The notes under the pieces are model-generated. The model made no database searches and had not been told where the DNA came from. It saw only the letters and a program-made list of their open reading frames with translations. The position numbers and the translations under genes are program-made. A DNA stretch of 64,000 bases, from assembly GCF_900128885.1 (NCBI RefSeq), contig NZ_FQTU01000013.1, positions 2,120-66,119 of the forward strand, given 5' to 3'. This DNA comes from Alkalibacter saccharofermentans DSM 14828. GTDB lineage: Bacteria; Bacillota; Clostridia; Eubacteriales; Alkalibacteraceae. Below are positions 1-8,037 of this stretch, one piece after another (position 1 is the stretch's first letter; each line of letters opens with the position of its first letter).

Positions 1-28
1 AAATCTACTATACCAAAACTTACATGGG

Positions 29-126
29 AACTACAACCGTGCGGACGCGTGGATTGAAATATTAATTATACACCCAATTTATCATAAACTTATGGTCGCC
101 CCTTACACAGGGGCGTGAATTGAAAC
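29..126 (+). CRISPR. End of a CRISPR array, type I-C-like repeats
   Basis: A 32-nt repeat at 95-126 begins GTCGCCCC, has the complementary arms GCCCC/GGGGC and ends ATTGAAAC, the architecture of type I-C repeats. A second unit at 29-60 keeps only the 3' part (GCGTGGATTGAAAT) and is strongly degenerate upstream. Between them is a 34-nt unique spacer (61-94), a normal I-C spacer length. No further copy follows position 126, so this is an array end; if transcription follows the usual ATTGAAAC-3' orientation, the leader and any cas genes lie to the left, outside the window. The degenerate unit being the inner one is odd. Confidence 0.7.
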
Positions 127-569
127 AGACTGAAATATTGCTTAAAATCAGGTTTAATATGACAAAAAAAATAAACAAGGGGTAAAAGCTCATAATACAC
201 AAAAGCTATTTAGGTAGCCATTTTGATGCAATCGATGCATAAGTAGGCGCAATAATAGGAATTTTAAGGTGCAGATAATTGAATACTAAAGACAAATATT
301 GTTTGTTAATATTCACACAGGGTATAAGTTAGGCAACTGATATCTAAGGATAAAATCACATAAATCAACTGCGCATCTAAAAATTATTCGGACCATGTTA
401 TCATGAGGTTTCAAAACATCAACATGTCTCAGCACCGGTATATTCATAACGCAATTAAAAATCTTCAGAAGAAACCTAATGATGATAAGGTTGGAGTGGG
501 GGTGGTTAATGTTCAAACACTATAGGCTGATTTTCTGGAGGTTGTTTTGTTGTTATAAGGGGGATCATT
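127..569. other. Intergenic region, no gene seen
   Basis: This stretch of about 440 bases between the CRISPR repeat and the SGNH esterase is AT-rich and holds no convincing coding sequence on either strand. A short minus-strand frame at 313-516 has neither a clear ribosome binding site nor a recognisable domain. The only clear signal is the ribosome binding site AAGGGGGA just before the ATG at 570. Confidence 0.5.
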
Positions 570-1502
570 ATGAAAAAAAAATTTTTAGTTATATTGTTGG
601 CTATGTTGATAGTTCTAGCTTTCCCAATGCAGGCACTGGCATCTCCGCTGGCGAATCTACCGGAGACACCGGTTTATGTAAATTTAGGTGACTCCATAGC
701 ATACGGAATGAGCGCTGAACCCCGAAAAAGCTATTTTGAAAGATTCGACAGGTTTCTAGGGCCAAGCCAGTCATTTAACCTGGGGATCCCAGGTGAGACT
801 AGTGGAGATCTGTTAGGGAAGTTAAAGACCAATTCAAGTTTTCAATACGCAGTATCCCAAGCGGATATAATAACTATAAGCATAGGCGGGAACAATCTTT
901 TAGGTCCGATCATATTCGGATTGATTTCGGAGGTTGACGCCTTGCTAGTATATTTGACACCGGAGCAGCAGATTGAGTTTGAGATATTCTTGGCTCAGAT
1001 GGAAGAACAGCTCGGGGAAAATCCGGATTCTGATGAACTGCTGAAGGCTTTTATCGTCTTGACGGAATACGTTATTAAGCTGGTAGGTGAGGATGTTTGG
1101 AATCAAGTGGTATATGGGCTGATGAATTCACCGGATTTAAACGGTGCTCTCATTAATGGAGCGGCACAGTTTACCCAAGATTGGCCGGAGATTGTAGGAA
1201 GAGTTAGAGGATTAAATCCTACTGCGAAAGTCATAGCACTCAACCTTTATAATCCTGTCATAGCCAATGAAAGTCCGGAGCTATTTGCCATGATGGAAGG
1301 GCTGATAATACAGATAAATACAGTCTTTGCTAGTATTCCGGGATGTGACGTAATTGATGTATATAGCGAGTTTAATAAAAATTCAAAAAGCGTAAACTTC
1401 AGCTTGCTTTACGACACGCTAAGCATCGACCCTCATCCTACTTCTGATGGGCATCAGAGGATTTTCAGGCTGCTGGCAAGGGAAAGTGCTAAAACCAGAT
1501 AA
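570..1502 (+). CDS. Secreted SGNH/GDSL-family lipase or esterase
   Basis: A 310-residue exported hydrolase. Residues 1-24 form a signal peptide (lysines, hydrophobic core, ALA-S cleavage site). The SGNH blocks follow in order: GDSIAYG at about 40-46 with nucleophile Ser42, a Gly at the GIPGETSGD block near 72-80, GGNN at 106-109 supplying the oxyanion-hole Asn, and DPHPTSDGH near 287-295 with the catalytic Asp/His. Family knowledge points to carboxylester or lipid hydrolysis outside the membrane; the substrate cannot be told. It starts at ATG behind AAGGGGGA and appears monocistronic, with a terminator directly after it. Confidence 0.88.
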   Translation: MKKKFLVILLAMLIVLAFPMQALASPLANLPETPVYVNLGDSIAYGMSAEPRKSYFERFDRFLGPSQSFNLGIPGETSGDLLGKLKTNSSFQYAVSQADIITISIGGNNLLGPIIFGLISEVDALLVYLTPEQQIEFEIFLAQMEEQLGENPDSDELLKAFIVLTEYVIKLVGEDVWNQVVYGLMNSPDLNGALINGAAQFTQDWPEIVGRVRGLNPTAKVIALNLYNPVIANESPELFAMMEGLIIQINTVFASIPGCDVIDVYSEFNKNSKSVNFSLLYDTLSIDPHPTSDGHQRIFRLLARESAKTR

Positions 1503-1535
1503 AAAATCTTTTCAAATCTTATATGTTATTATAAG

Positions 1536-1590
1536 TAACCTGCTGCAAGTCTTATAAATAAGATTTAGCTGCAGGTTATTTTTTATTTTG
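1536..1590 (+). terminator. Intrinsic terminator after SGNH esterase
   Basis: Arms TAACCTGC...CTTAT and ATAAG...GCAGGTTA form an imperfect hairpin of about 20 bp followed by a run of T at 1579-1587. Confidence 0.85.
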
Positions 1591-1596
1591 TTTTTT

Positions 1597-1620
1597 TGAA
1601 CCTTTTTAGGTGTAAAATAC
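1597..1620 (+). promoter_or_regulatory. Possible ECF-type promoter of the sigma factor gene
   Basis: TGAACC at 1597-1602 followed by a T-run resembles the -35 element used by ECF sigma factors, which usually transcribe their own operon. No good sigma-A pair lies here, since TAAAAT at 1613 is only 11 bases from TTGAAC. The match is weak and the autoregulation is inferred. Confidence 0.3.
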
Positions 1621-1645
1621 TCTTATAAGCATAGGAGGTGCGGCA

Positions 1646-2164
1646 TTGGACATAAAAGCATATGTAATCAGAGCAAAAAATGAAGACAAACAAGCACTGC
1701 TTGAGCTGATAATGCAAAAGCAGGATGAATATTATAAATTGGCTTATGTTTATCTAAAGAACAGACATGATGCTTTGGATGCCATACAGGATATGACACT
1801 TATTCTTTATAATAAAATAGGCAAACTTAAAAAAGACGAATCGTTTTATTCCTGGAGCAAGACCATATTGGTGAATTGCTGCAAGACCATCTTAAAAAAT
1901 CGCAATCGTATCGATTCAACAGAATTATTTGATGTTGAACAAAGGAGCAAAGATCAAGAAGACGGGATTGTCTTGGAAAACACTGTAAATAAGCTGAGTG
2001 AAAAGCATCAGGAAATAATAAGGCTAAAATACTATTTGGATATGGACAATGATACAATTTCAAAAATATTAAAGATACCTCTTGGCACTGTAAAATCTCG
2101 ATCTAATGCTGCTCTGAATAAACTAAAGATTATGATGGAAGGGAGCGGATATGATGGATATTGA
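1646..2164 (+). CDS. ECF-family RNA polymerase sigma factor
   Basis: A 172-residue sigma-70-family protein with only regions 2 and 4, the ECF layout. Region 2 covers about residues 20-85 (YKLAYVYLKNRHDALDAIQD), and region 4 about 110-165 carries the helix-turn-helix ending LGTVKSRSNAALNKLK. The start is TTG behind AGGAGGTG. It overlaps the next gene by 14 bases, and that gene encodes a membrane DUF4179 protein, the usual anti-sigma partner in Firmicutes. The pair probably senses an envelope signal; the regulon is not visible. Confidence 0.9.
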   Translation: MDIKAYVIRAKNEDKQALLELIMQKQDEYYKLAYVYLKNRHDALDAIQDMTLILYNKIGKLKKDESFYSWSKTILVNCCKTILKNRNRIDSTELFDVEQRSKDQEDGIVLENTVNKLSEKHQEIIRLKYYLDMDNDTISKILKIPLGTVKSRSNAALNKLKIMMEGSGYDGY

Positions 2165-3464
2165 GAAAGCTCTTAGAGAACAAAAAAAACAGATAGATCA
2201 GATCAATGCTCCAGCAGAACTTAAGCCAAGGCTAGAAACTGCTCTTAACGCAGAAAGAAAGAGAAAATCCCAGGATTATAGGTGGGCTTTAAGGGCTGCA
2301 GCAGCAATTATGGTAGTTTTTTTGGCAGGATACAATTTCAATACCCTGGCTTACTATGGAAAAAGAATGATAGGCTTTGAAGGATTGATGACCGACACCG
2401 TAAGTGAATTGGTCAACTCCGGATTGGGACAGGATATAGGAACAACTTATGCATTTGATAACGGAGTAAACCTAACCATAGATGGTGTGATGATTGATTA
2501 CAATAACCTCATACTCTTTTATACTTTTAGCGGAGATTTGAATTTTGACGATCCAGATAAAATTTTTAATCTTCCGAGCATATATTTAAAAGGCTTCTTT
2601 GAAACCATTGAACACAACCATTCTGTTGGAAGCCTAGATGAAGATAATAGAGAAATAAAATTTGTTAGCTATTACGATCCTCCGCGGGCATTAACACGCC
2701 AAATAAAGATCGAGTCTTATTCAATGGACGACAGTGGATTTAACTTAATTGAAGACAAAGTCATTATTGATAGAAGTAAGGCTATGGGGAAGATATTAAA
2801 AAAATCTGTCGCACACACTTTTAAAGTGGGAAACAGAAACATAAAGATCGATGAATTAATAGCAACGCCTACAGCAACATCTATCACAGGAAGCATACAA
2901 AATATTTTTCAGCTTGCGAGGGACTCATTGTATGACAATAGAATAAGACCGAACTCAATTTCAATGAGCCTATGGGCAAACGGCAGGCAGGTAGATAGTC
3001 AATCATCAAGCTTAAAAACAGATTCAAAGGGGATCACATTTAAACAGGATTTTGATGCATTGCCTGAAGATACAAAAAGCATTCAGATATTATTAGAGAG
3101 CGTCACAGCAGATTATGATGTTGATGAAAATTTTGCACTGACGATGGATAATGGTGAAAAAAATATTGGGATTAACAATCAGCATATTGCTATACTGGAT
3201 GTGTGGGAAAGTGATTCTCAAACCTGTGTAAAGATTAGGACTGAGGACCATTTGTATTTAAGCGAAGTGTTTCTTGAGGTAGACGGAGCCAAAGCAGAAC
3301 TTGCGAAAACTGTTGAGAATCAAACAGATAAGCTGAAATCAGGCAGGATAGAACGAACAAGAACAATGTATTTTGATAAAAGCGGTGAGGACATGAACCT
3401 TAATATTAAAAGAATAACTTATAAAACGGATGTGTACCAGTCAGTGAAGATTAAAGTGAACTGA
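2151..3464 (+). CDS. DUF4179 membrane protein, probable anti-sigma factor
   Basis: A 437-residue protein with a short charged cytoplasmic segment (1-45), one membrane span at about 46-66 (AAAAIMVVFLAGYNFNTLAYY) and a large extracytoplasmic domain matching the DUF4179 pattern. It starts inside the end of the upstream ECF sigma gene, so the two are translationally coupled. In related operons such proteins hold the sigma factor at the membrane until a signal arrives. That role is inferred from topology and position; no protease cleavage site can be assigned. Confidence 0.8.
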   Translation: MMDIEKALREQKKQIDQINAPAELKPRLETALNAERKRKSQDYRWALRAAAAIMVVFLAGYNFNTLAYYGKRMIGFEGLMTDTVSELVNSGLGQDIGTTYAFDNGVNLTIDGVMIDYNNLILFYTFSGDLNFDDPDKIFNLPSIYLKGFFETIEHNHSVGSLDEDNREIKFVSYYDPPRALTRQIKIESYSMDDSGFNLIEDKVIIDRSKAMGKILKKSVAHTFKVGNRNIKIDELIATPTATSITGSIQNIFQLARDSLYDNRIRPNSISMSLWANGRQVDSQSSSLKTDSKGITFKQDFDALPEDTKSIQILLESVTADYDVDENFALTMDNGEKNIGINNQHIAILDVWESDSQTCVKIRTEDHLYLSEVFLEVDGAKAELAKTVENQTDKLKSGRIERTRTMYFDKSGEDMNLNIKRITYKTDVYQSVKIKVN

Positions 3465-3546
3465 ATGTGATCTGTTTACTGGGAAATCATTACTCTGGCA
3501 AGAGACGCTTTTGTGAAATTCCCCTTGATGAAATTAGTCTTATTTT

Positions 3547-3562
3547 ATACTATTAATAGTAT
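3547..3562. promoter_or_regulatory. 16-bp perfect palindrome upstream of the K+ channel
   Basis: ATACTATTAATAGTAT is a perfect palindrome about 60 bases before the channel gene, followed by TATAAA at 3565-3570. It could be an operator overlapping the promoter. No regulator can be matched, and AT-rich palindromes also arise by chance. Confidence 0.35.
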
Positions 3563-3623
3563 GATATAAAGTGTAGAATTCATTCAACATAGCTAAAATT
3601 ACATCTATCTAAAGGGGATATAT

Positions 3624-4445
3624 ATGGATAAAACAAAGAAGCAGTGGCAATTGAATCTTTACAAAATAATAAATGAATCCGATACAATTCAGGGGCGTGT
3701 TTTTGACATAGTCATGGTTGTGTCAATAGTTTTAAACAGCATAGTAATAATCGCCGAAACGGTAGAACCCATCAGAATTTCCATAGGGGAGATATTAATG
3801 ACTTTGCAATGGGTCTTCGTGGTTCTCTTTACGTTCGAGTATATACTTCGAATCTTGATAGTGGAGAATAAAAAGAAATATGTTGCTAGCTTTTTTGGAG
3901 TAGTAGATATGATGGCTATACTTCCAGCGTATATAAGCATTTTTATGCCAAGCATAAGGCTGTTGGCTCTATTCAGAACTTTTAGGCTGCTTAGGCTATT
4001 TAGCATTTTGAAAATGGGCAGGTATGTCGAGGCTTCAGGCAACCTGTTAAAAGCCCTTAGAGCTAGCAGGGCGAAAATTACGGTATTTTTGTTCACGATA
4101 TTTTTTGTAATAGTAGTCGTAGGGGCGCTGATGTACATAATTGAAGGACCGGAAAACGGTTTTGTGAGCATACCTGAGTCTATGTACTGGGCGGTGGTGA
4201 CGGTTTCTACAGTAGGATACGGAGATATATCGCCTCAGACCCCTTACGGGAAGACCTTGGCAAGCATGCTGATGATCGTAGGTTATGGAATAATCGCTGT
4301 CCCAACCGGGATTATAACAAGTGAAATTGCTCTGGTGGACAGAAAGGCAAGGGAAGCAAAAACATCTGCAACATGTGTAACATGTGGCAGGAAAAGCCAT
4401 AAAGAGGATGCAGTTTACTGCGATAAATGTGGGGGAAAGCTTTAA
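3624..4445 (+). CDS. Voltage-gated K+ channel with C-terminal zinc ribbon
   Basis: A 273-residue six-span ion channel subunit. S1-S4 occupy about residues 25-140; S4 shows regularly spaced arginines (LFRTFRLLRLF), the voltage sensor. S5, the pore helix and S6 follow, with the potassium selectivity filter TVGYGD at about 196-201. After S6 the cytoplasmic tail ends in two Cys pairs (CVTCGRK and CDKCGGKL), a rubredoxin-like zinc ribbon. Subunits of this family form tetramers in the cell membrane. The start ATG follows AAAGGGG. The zinc-ribbon tail is the unusual part and may be an assembly or regulatory module. Confidence 0.9.
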   Translation: MDKTKKQWQLNLYKIINESDTIQGRVFDIVMVVSIVLNSIVIIAETVEPIRISIGEILMTLQWVFVVLFTFEYILRILIVENKKKYVASFFGVVDMMAILPAYISIFMPSIRLLALFRTFRLLRLFSILKMGRYVEASGNLLKALRASRAKITVFLFTIFFVIVVVGALMYIIEGPENGFVSIPESMYWAVVTVSTVGYGDISPQTPYGKTLASMLMIVGYGIIAVPTGIITSEIALVDRKAREAKTSATCVTCGRKSHKEDAVYCDKCGGKL

Positions 4446-4460
4446 AGCTTTCCCCTCTTT
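4431..4460 (+). terminator. Intrinsic terminator after K+ channel
   Basis: GGGGAAAGC and GCTTTCCCC form a perfect 9-bp stem around TTTAAA, followed by CTCTTTT. The stem overlaps the last codons of the channel gene. Confidence 0.85.
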
Positions 4461-4493
4461 TAAAGTCCAGATTCAATTTTAAGAATAAAGGAA

Positions 4494-5354
4494 TCAGGAA
4501 TTCAAATTTTTAATTAGAGAATACGCGCTGTAAAAAGCAATGATCATTGTGAGGGGGATAATTATCACAGCAGGGAAAATCGTTCCACCTGTCAAACCAA
4601 TTGCAATTATCTTTGCCACTAATGCTACCATCAGTATTGATAAGAAAACGAGATAGATTGGGCCAAATAGATATCCATAAGAGTTCTTCTTAATCAATAG
4701 AATGCCAATTATTATCGACATTGGAAGAAGCAAAGAAAGATCTAAGCCTTGCACTACAAGCGTAGTGAAGTATCCGAGGCCGCTAGGATATATGGTTCCA
4801 TCCAGCAAAGGAGGGACGACGATGCTCAGCCATAAAAAAGCGATGTTGAATCCGTTGATCACAAGGAATATTCCCGGAAGCTTAACTTGGGTATCCGAAT
4901 TGAATAGGGAACGGATACTTTTTAGTTCGAACGAAAGCAACAAAATAGCCAAGGCATAGAAGGATAATCCAGCTAGAGAAACAAATATTAAAAAATACTC
5001 ATTGTACATTGCCATTAGCATGTAGAAAAGATACGTAACAAAAAAATAACCAACAGTTCCGGCGAGGATGAACCTGCCCTTGAAGGAACCTTTTAAAGAA
5101 AAATACATTCCAATAATGAGCATCGGAATGCCGATGAATAATGTTACGTAGTCTTGGGCGATGCCTTGCACCGCTACGTCTTCTGGCATATAACCATATA
5201 AACCTTTTCCATAAACGATAGTCTCTTCACCATGTATGGATTCGAATGTAAAACTTTCAAAGCCGTCACTGGAGAAGATGCCTGTTATAGAGGCAATTGC
5301 GGATAATATAATTATCAACGAAATCAGGGCAAGCGTTATTTTGGGGTTTTTCAT
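4494..5354 (-). CDS. Unknown polytopic membrane protein in a TetR operon
   Basis: A 286-residue protein I do not recognise. It has an N-terminal hydrophobic segment, an extracytoplasmic loop of about 50 residues, then about seven more hydrophobic spans ending in a positively charged tail. No transporter signature is evident. The ATG follows AAGGAGTAG, and the gene begins 6 bases after the stop of the TetR regulator, so both are read as one operon. Such pairs often encode a regulator and the membrane protein it controls; a role in handling the TetR ligand is inference only. Confidence 0.65.
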   Translation of the reverse strand: MKNPKITLALISLIIILSAIASITGIFSSDGFESFTFESIHGEETIVYGKGLYGYMPEDVAVQGIAQDYVTLFIGIPMLIIGMYFSLKGSFKGRFILAGTVGYFFVTYLFYMLMAMYNEYFLIFVSLAGLSFYALAILLLSFELKSIRSLFNSDTQVKLPGIFLVINGFNIAFLWLSIVVPPLLDGTIYPSGLGYFTTLVVQGLDLSLLLPMSIIIGILLIKKNSYGYLFGPIYLVFLSILMVALVAKIIAIGLTGGTIFPAVIIIPLTMIIAFYSAYSLIKNLNS

Positions 5355-5360
5355 TTTCTT

Positions 5361-5975
5361 CTACTCCTTATTATTTTTTAATAGCAGCATGTCTCTGATA
5401 TAAGAACAGTGCTTTTCTATAAGCAAATTTCTACGCTCGATGCTGATATCATCTTCAAGAACCAGCCTAGAAATGAGGCCGTTGGTGTATATCCAAATAA
5501 GTTGTATCTTGGTTTTAAAGTCATTGGGATCAAACTTTCCTGCCTCGATTCCAACTTTGTACAGCCGCAGGAAATTCTCTGATATATTCTCTTCTCGCAG
5601 CATGCCTACCTTATCTTGAAGTATCTCTATCGGATTAAGAAACACCGCTGTGTAATGGTCCGGGGCTTCAAGGGTAAGATTGATAAAGGTTTTTATTACA
5701 TTTACATAAGTATCTTCCGGATTTGATTCATCGATTGGGATTTCAATTAACTTTTCAGCAATTTTCTTTTCGTTTTCTTCATATAGCATTAGAAGTATCT
5801 CTGCTTTGCTGCTGAAATAATGATAGATGGCTCCCGGAGAGTAATCGATAATCTTTGCTATTTTTCGGATTGAGAGCTTTTCATAGCCCTCGTCTATCAG
5901 TATCCTGCTGGCAGCATCAAAAATTTTTGACCTAAATGCCTCTATTTCCGTCTCGCGACGCTCCTTTGTTCCCAC
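5361..5975 (-). CDS. TetR/AcrR-family transcriptional regulator
   Basis: A 204-residue repressor. An N-terminal TetR helix-turn-helix (LSIRKIAKIIDYSPGAIYHYF) is followed by an all-helical ligand and dimer domain. I place the start at the GTG at 5973-5975 because AAGGAGG sits 8 bases before it. A longer frame opens at a GTG at 6017, but that codon lies inside the palindromic operator and has no ribosome binding site. The gene leads the operon with the membrane protein at 4494-5354 and is probably autoregulated through the 15-bp palindrome upstream. Confidence 0.85.
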   Translation of the reverse strand: MGTKERRETEIEAFRSKIFDAASRILIDEGYEKLSIRKIAKIIDYSPGAIYHYFSSKAEILLMLYEENEKKIAEKLIEIPIDESNPEDTYVNVIKTFINLTLEAPDHYTAVFLNPIEILQDKVGMLREENISENFLRLYKVGIEAGKFDPNDFKTKIQLIWIYTNGLISRLVLEDDISIERRNLLIEKHCSYIRDMLLLKNNKE

Positions 5976-6009
5976 GAAACATTCCTCCTTATCTAACGTT
6001 GATTTTAAA

Positions 6010-6024
6010 TTGAACACTGTTCAA
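6010..6024. promoter_or_regulatory. Perfect palindromic TetR operator candidate
   Basis: TTGAACACTGTTCAA is a 15-bp perfect inverted repeat around one central base, 35 bases before the tetR start and next to AT-rich promoter-like DNA (TATATTC on the minus strand). Size and symmetry fit TetR-family operators, suggesting autorepression. Confidence 0.6.
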
Positions 6025-6093
6025 TAGTGAATATATCATATAATATATTAAAATGCAAAGTTATTTTTAAAGTTTAAATGAAAAAGTATCGGA

Positions 6094-6176
6094 TTGACAC
6101 CTCAGAGGTTCTAGAATAGAATTTGACTTATAGGAGCAGTCAAAGTGGTTAATTCAAGGCATAGCCTCAGATGAGG
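6094..6176 (+). promoter_or_regulatory. Sigma-A promoter and paired dyads before orphan PTS IIC
   Basis: TTGACA (6094-6099) and TAGAAT (6117-6122) are 17 bases apart, a near-consensus promoter. A palindrome ACCTCAGAGGT (6099-6109) lies in the spacer, and a related dyad CCTCAGATGAGG (6165-6176) lies in the leader; they may be two copies of one operator. Between them TTTGACT/AGTCAAA (6122-6144) can form a 7-bp hairpin. The regulator is unknown. Confidence 0.5.
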
Positions 6177-6211
6177 GGTAACATAGAATCAGCCTTTAAA
6201 AGGGGAGATAA

Positions 6212-7573
6212 ATGGTGGGATTTGTTATTGAATTTTTCGATGTTCTGAGTGGATTAGGCGCAAGCGTTATGATGCCGATTATTATCGCTATTTTCGCAAT
6301 GGCTCTTGGAGCGAGATTTGGCAAAGCTCTTAGAGCGGGATTGTTGGTGGGGGTAGGGTTCATAGGCCTTAATACAATGATAGGGTTGCTGGGATCGACC
6401 TTAGGTCCGGCTGCTCAACAAATGGTGGAGAATGCAGGCTTGAATCTGAACGTTATCGATGTAGGCTGGCCAGCCGCCGCTGCCATTGCATTTGGGACTA
6501 AGGTTGGCGCTATGATGATACCCGTAGGATTAATTATCAACATATTGATGCTTCTGACCAATACGACAGAAACGATTAATATCGATATATGGAATTATTG
6601 GCACTTTGCTTTTACAGGATCATTGGTTGCTATAATGACAGACAGCGTAGGATGGGGGATATATGCAGCTGCAATCAATATGGTAATCATTATGGTTATA
6701 GCTGATGTTGCGGCCCCGATGTTTGAAAAGTATAACGGATTGTCTGGAATATCTCTTCCCCATGGATTTGCAGCGGCTTATGCTCCCATAGCGCTTATAG
6801 TAAACAAATTGATTGATTTTATACCCCTGGTAAATAAAATTGATATCGATGCGAAGAAAATCGAAAGCAAGATGGGAGTTTTTGGAGAGCCTGTTTTAAT
6901 TGGAACCCTCATTGGATTCGCAGTAGGAGTACTGGCTTATGGAATAGCAGACTATGCAACCAATTTCCAGTTGGCGATTACTATGGGAGCCGTATTGGTG
7001 CTTATTCCTAAGATGGCATCAATATTGATGGAAGGCTTAATGCCTGTGTCAGAAGCAGCTCAAGGTTTTATTCAAAATAAATTTTCAAATAGGAGGAAAA
7101 TTTATATAGGGATGGATGCTGCAATTGCACTTGGTCATCCTATAACTCTGGCAGTGGCGTTGATCCTAACGCCCATGACAATATTGTTGGCTCTTATACT
7201 GCCAGGAAACCAGCTGATTCCATTTGCTGATTTGGCTGGGATTCCTTTTGCGCTGATATATGTAGTTCCAATCTGCAAAGGAAATGCATTCAGAACCTTT
7301 ATTGTAGGATTGGCGATTATATCTGCGGGTTTATTAATCGCAACCAATTTGGCACCTCTTCATACACAAGCGGCAATTCAGGCAGCTGTTGAAATACCTG
7401 AGGGAGTTGAATACATTTCGTCTATATGCGATGGCGGGAATCCATTGCCTTGGGCATTCGTCAGGATTGCAAAAATGCTGGGAAGCACTGTCAGCGCAGC
7501 AGTGTTCGCTGTTGTTGCTATTTGCATGTCCCTATGGAACCGAGCTAGAATTCTTAGGAATGCTGAGAAATAA
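6212..7573 (+). CDS. Galactitol-type PTS IIC permease (orphan)
   Basis: A 453-residue multi-span protein matching the EIIC-GAT (GatC) family of phosphotransferase permeases throughout, with family-typical stretches such as GARFGKALRAGLLVGVGFIG and VGWPAAAAIAFGTK and a C-terminal conserved SSICDGGNPLPW. GatC-type subunits carry polyols or related sugars across the membrane together with soluble IIA and IIB proteins. Neither a IIA nor a IIB gene is adjacent, so it either borrows them from elsewhere or has a non-PTS role. The ATG follows AAAAGGGGAG. The substrate cannot be read from sequence. Confidence 0.85.
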   Translation: MVGFVIEFFDVLSGLGASVMMPIIIAIFAMALGARFGKALRAGLLVGVGFIGLNTMIGLLGSTLGPAAQQMVENAGLNLNVIDVGWPAAAAIAFGTKVGAMMIPVGLIINILMLLTNTTETINIDIWNYWHFAFTGSLVAIMTDSVGWGIYAAAINMVIIMVIADVAAPMFEKYNGLSGISLPHGFAAAYAPIALIVNKLIDFIPLVNKIDIDAKKIESKMGVFGEPVLIGTLIGFAVGVLAYGIADYATNFQLAITMGAVLVLIPKMASILMEGLMPVSEAAQGFIQNKFSNRRKIYIGMDAAIALGHPITLAVALILTPMTILLALILPGNQLIPFADLAGIPFALIYVVPICKGNAFRTFIVGLAIISAGLLIATNLAPLHTQAAIQAAVEIPEGVEYISSICDGGNPLPWAFVRIAKMLGSTVSAAVFAVVAICMSLWNRARILRNAEK

Positions 7574-7607
7574 AGGACAATGATTCGAAACTATAATTCA
7601 TATAGCA

Positions 7608-7636
7608 TTGACACAAAACTTAAGGACAAATAAAAT
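7608..7636 (+). promoter_or_regulatory. Sigma-A promoter before the ABM-domain gene
   Basis: TTGACA at 7608-7613 and TAAAAT at 7631-7636 with 17-bp spacing, 33 bases before the start codon at 7669. Confidence 0.6.
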
Positions 7637-7668
7637 TTTAATATATAACGATTAAGGGGGAAGGAATA

Positions 7669-7989
7669 ATGATAGTGACAGTTGTAAAGGTATTTGTTAA
7701 GGAAGGTTATGCAGAGGACTTCATAAAAGCAACAGTTGAAAATCACAACAAATCGATTCACGAGGAAGAGAACCTTCGTTTTGACTTGCTTCAAAGCAAG
7801 GAGGATCCCAACTTATTTACACTCTATGAAGCGTACATGTCTGAGGAAGGGGCCAAGGCCCACAAGGAAACGGAGCAGTATCTCACTTGGAGGGAGAAGG
7901 TTGCCGACTGGATGGCAAAACCAAGAGAAGGCATGACATTTAACGCGGTGGCGCCGGAAGAAATCGAAGCCTGGAAGACGTTGAAGTGA
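7669..7989 (+). CDS. Antibiotic biosynthesis monooxygenase (ABM) domain protein
   Basis: A 106-residue single-domain protein of the dimeric ferredoxin-like ABM/YgiN fold: a first strand IVTVVKVFVKEGY, a central EENLRFDLLQSKEDP segment, LFTLYEAYMSEEGAKAH and a terminal TFNAVAP strand. Relatives include quinol monooxygenases and heme-degrading enzymes, but most are uncharacterised. It sits 48 bases before a nitroreductase gene, behind its own promoter, so the two probably form a small redox operon. The ATG follows AAGGGGGAAGG. Confidence 0.8.
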   Translation: MIVTVVKVFVKEGYAEDFIKATVENHNKSIHEEENLRFDLLQSKEDPNLFTLYEAYMSEEGAKAHKETEQYLTWREKVADWMAKPREGMTFNAVAPEEIEAWKTLK

Positions 7990-8037
7990 CAAGTTTTATA
8001 AAGCAATGGTGCAGGAAACGATCAGGAGGATAATTAC

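Noticed and set aside
40..54. CGGACGCGTGG resembles a cDNA cloning adaptor
   Set aside because: The following GCGTGGATTGAAAT matches ordinary I-C repeat 3' ends at the right spacing, so a biological repeat is the simpler reading.
313..516. Minus-strand 67-codon frame in the left intergenic region
   Set aside because: No ribosome binding site, no recognisable domain and overlap with the likely leader of the SGNH gene.
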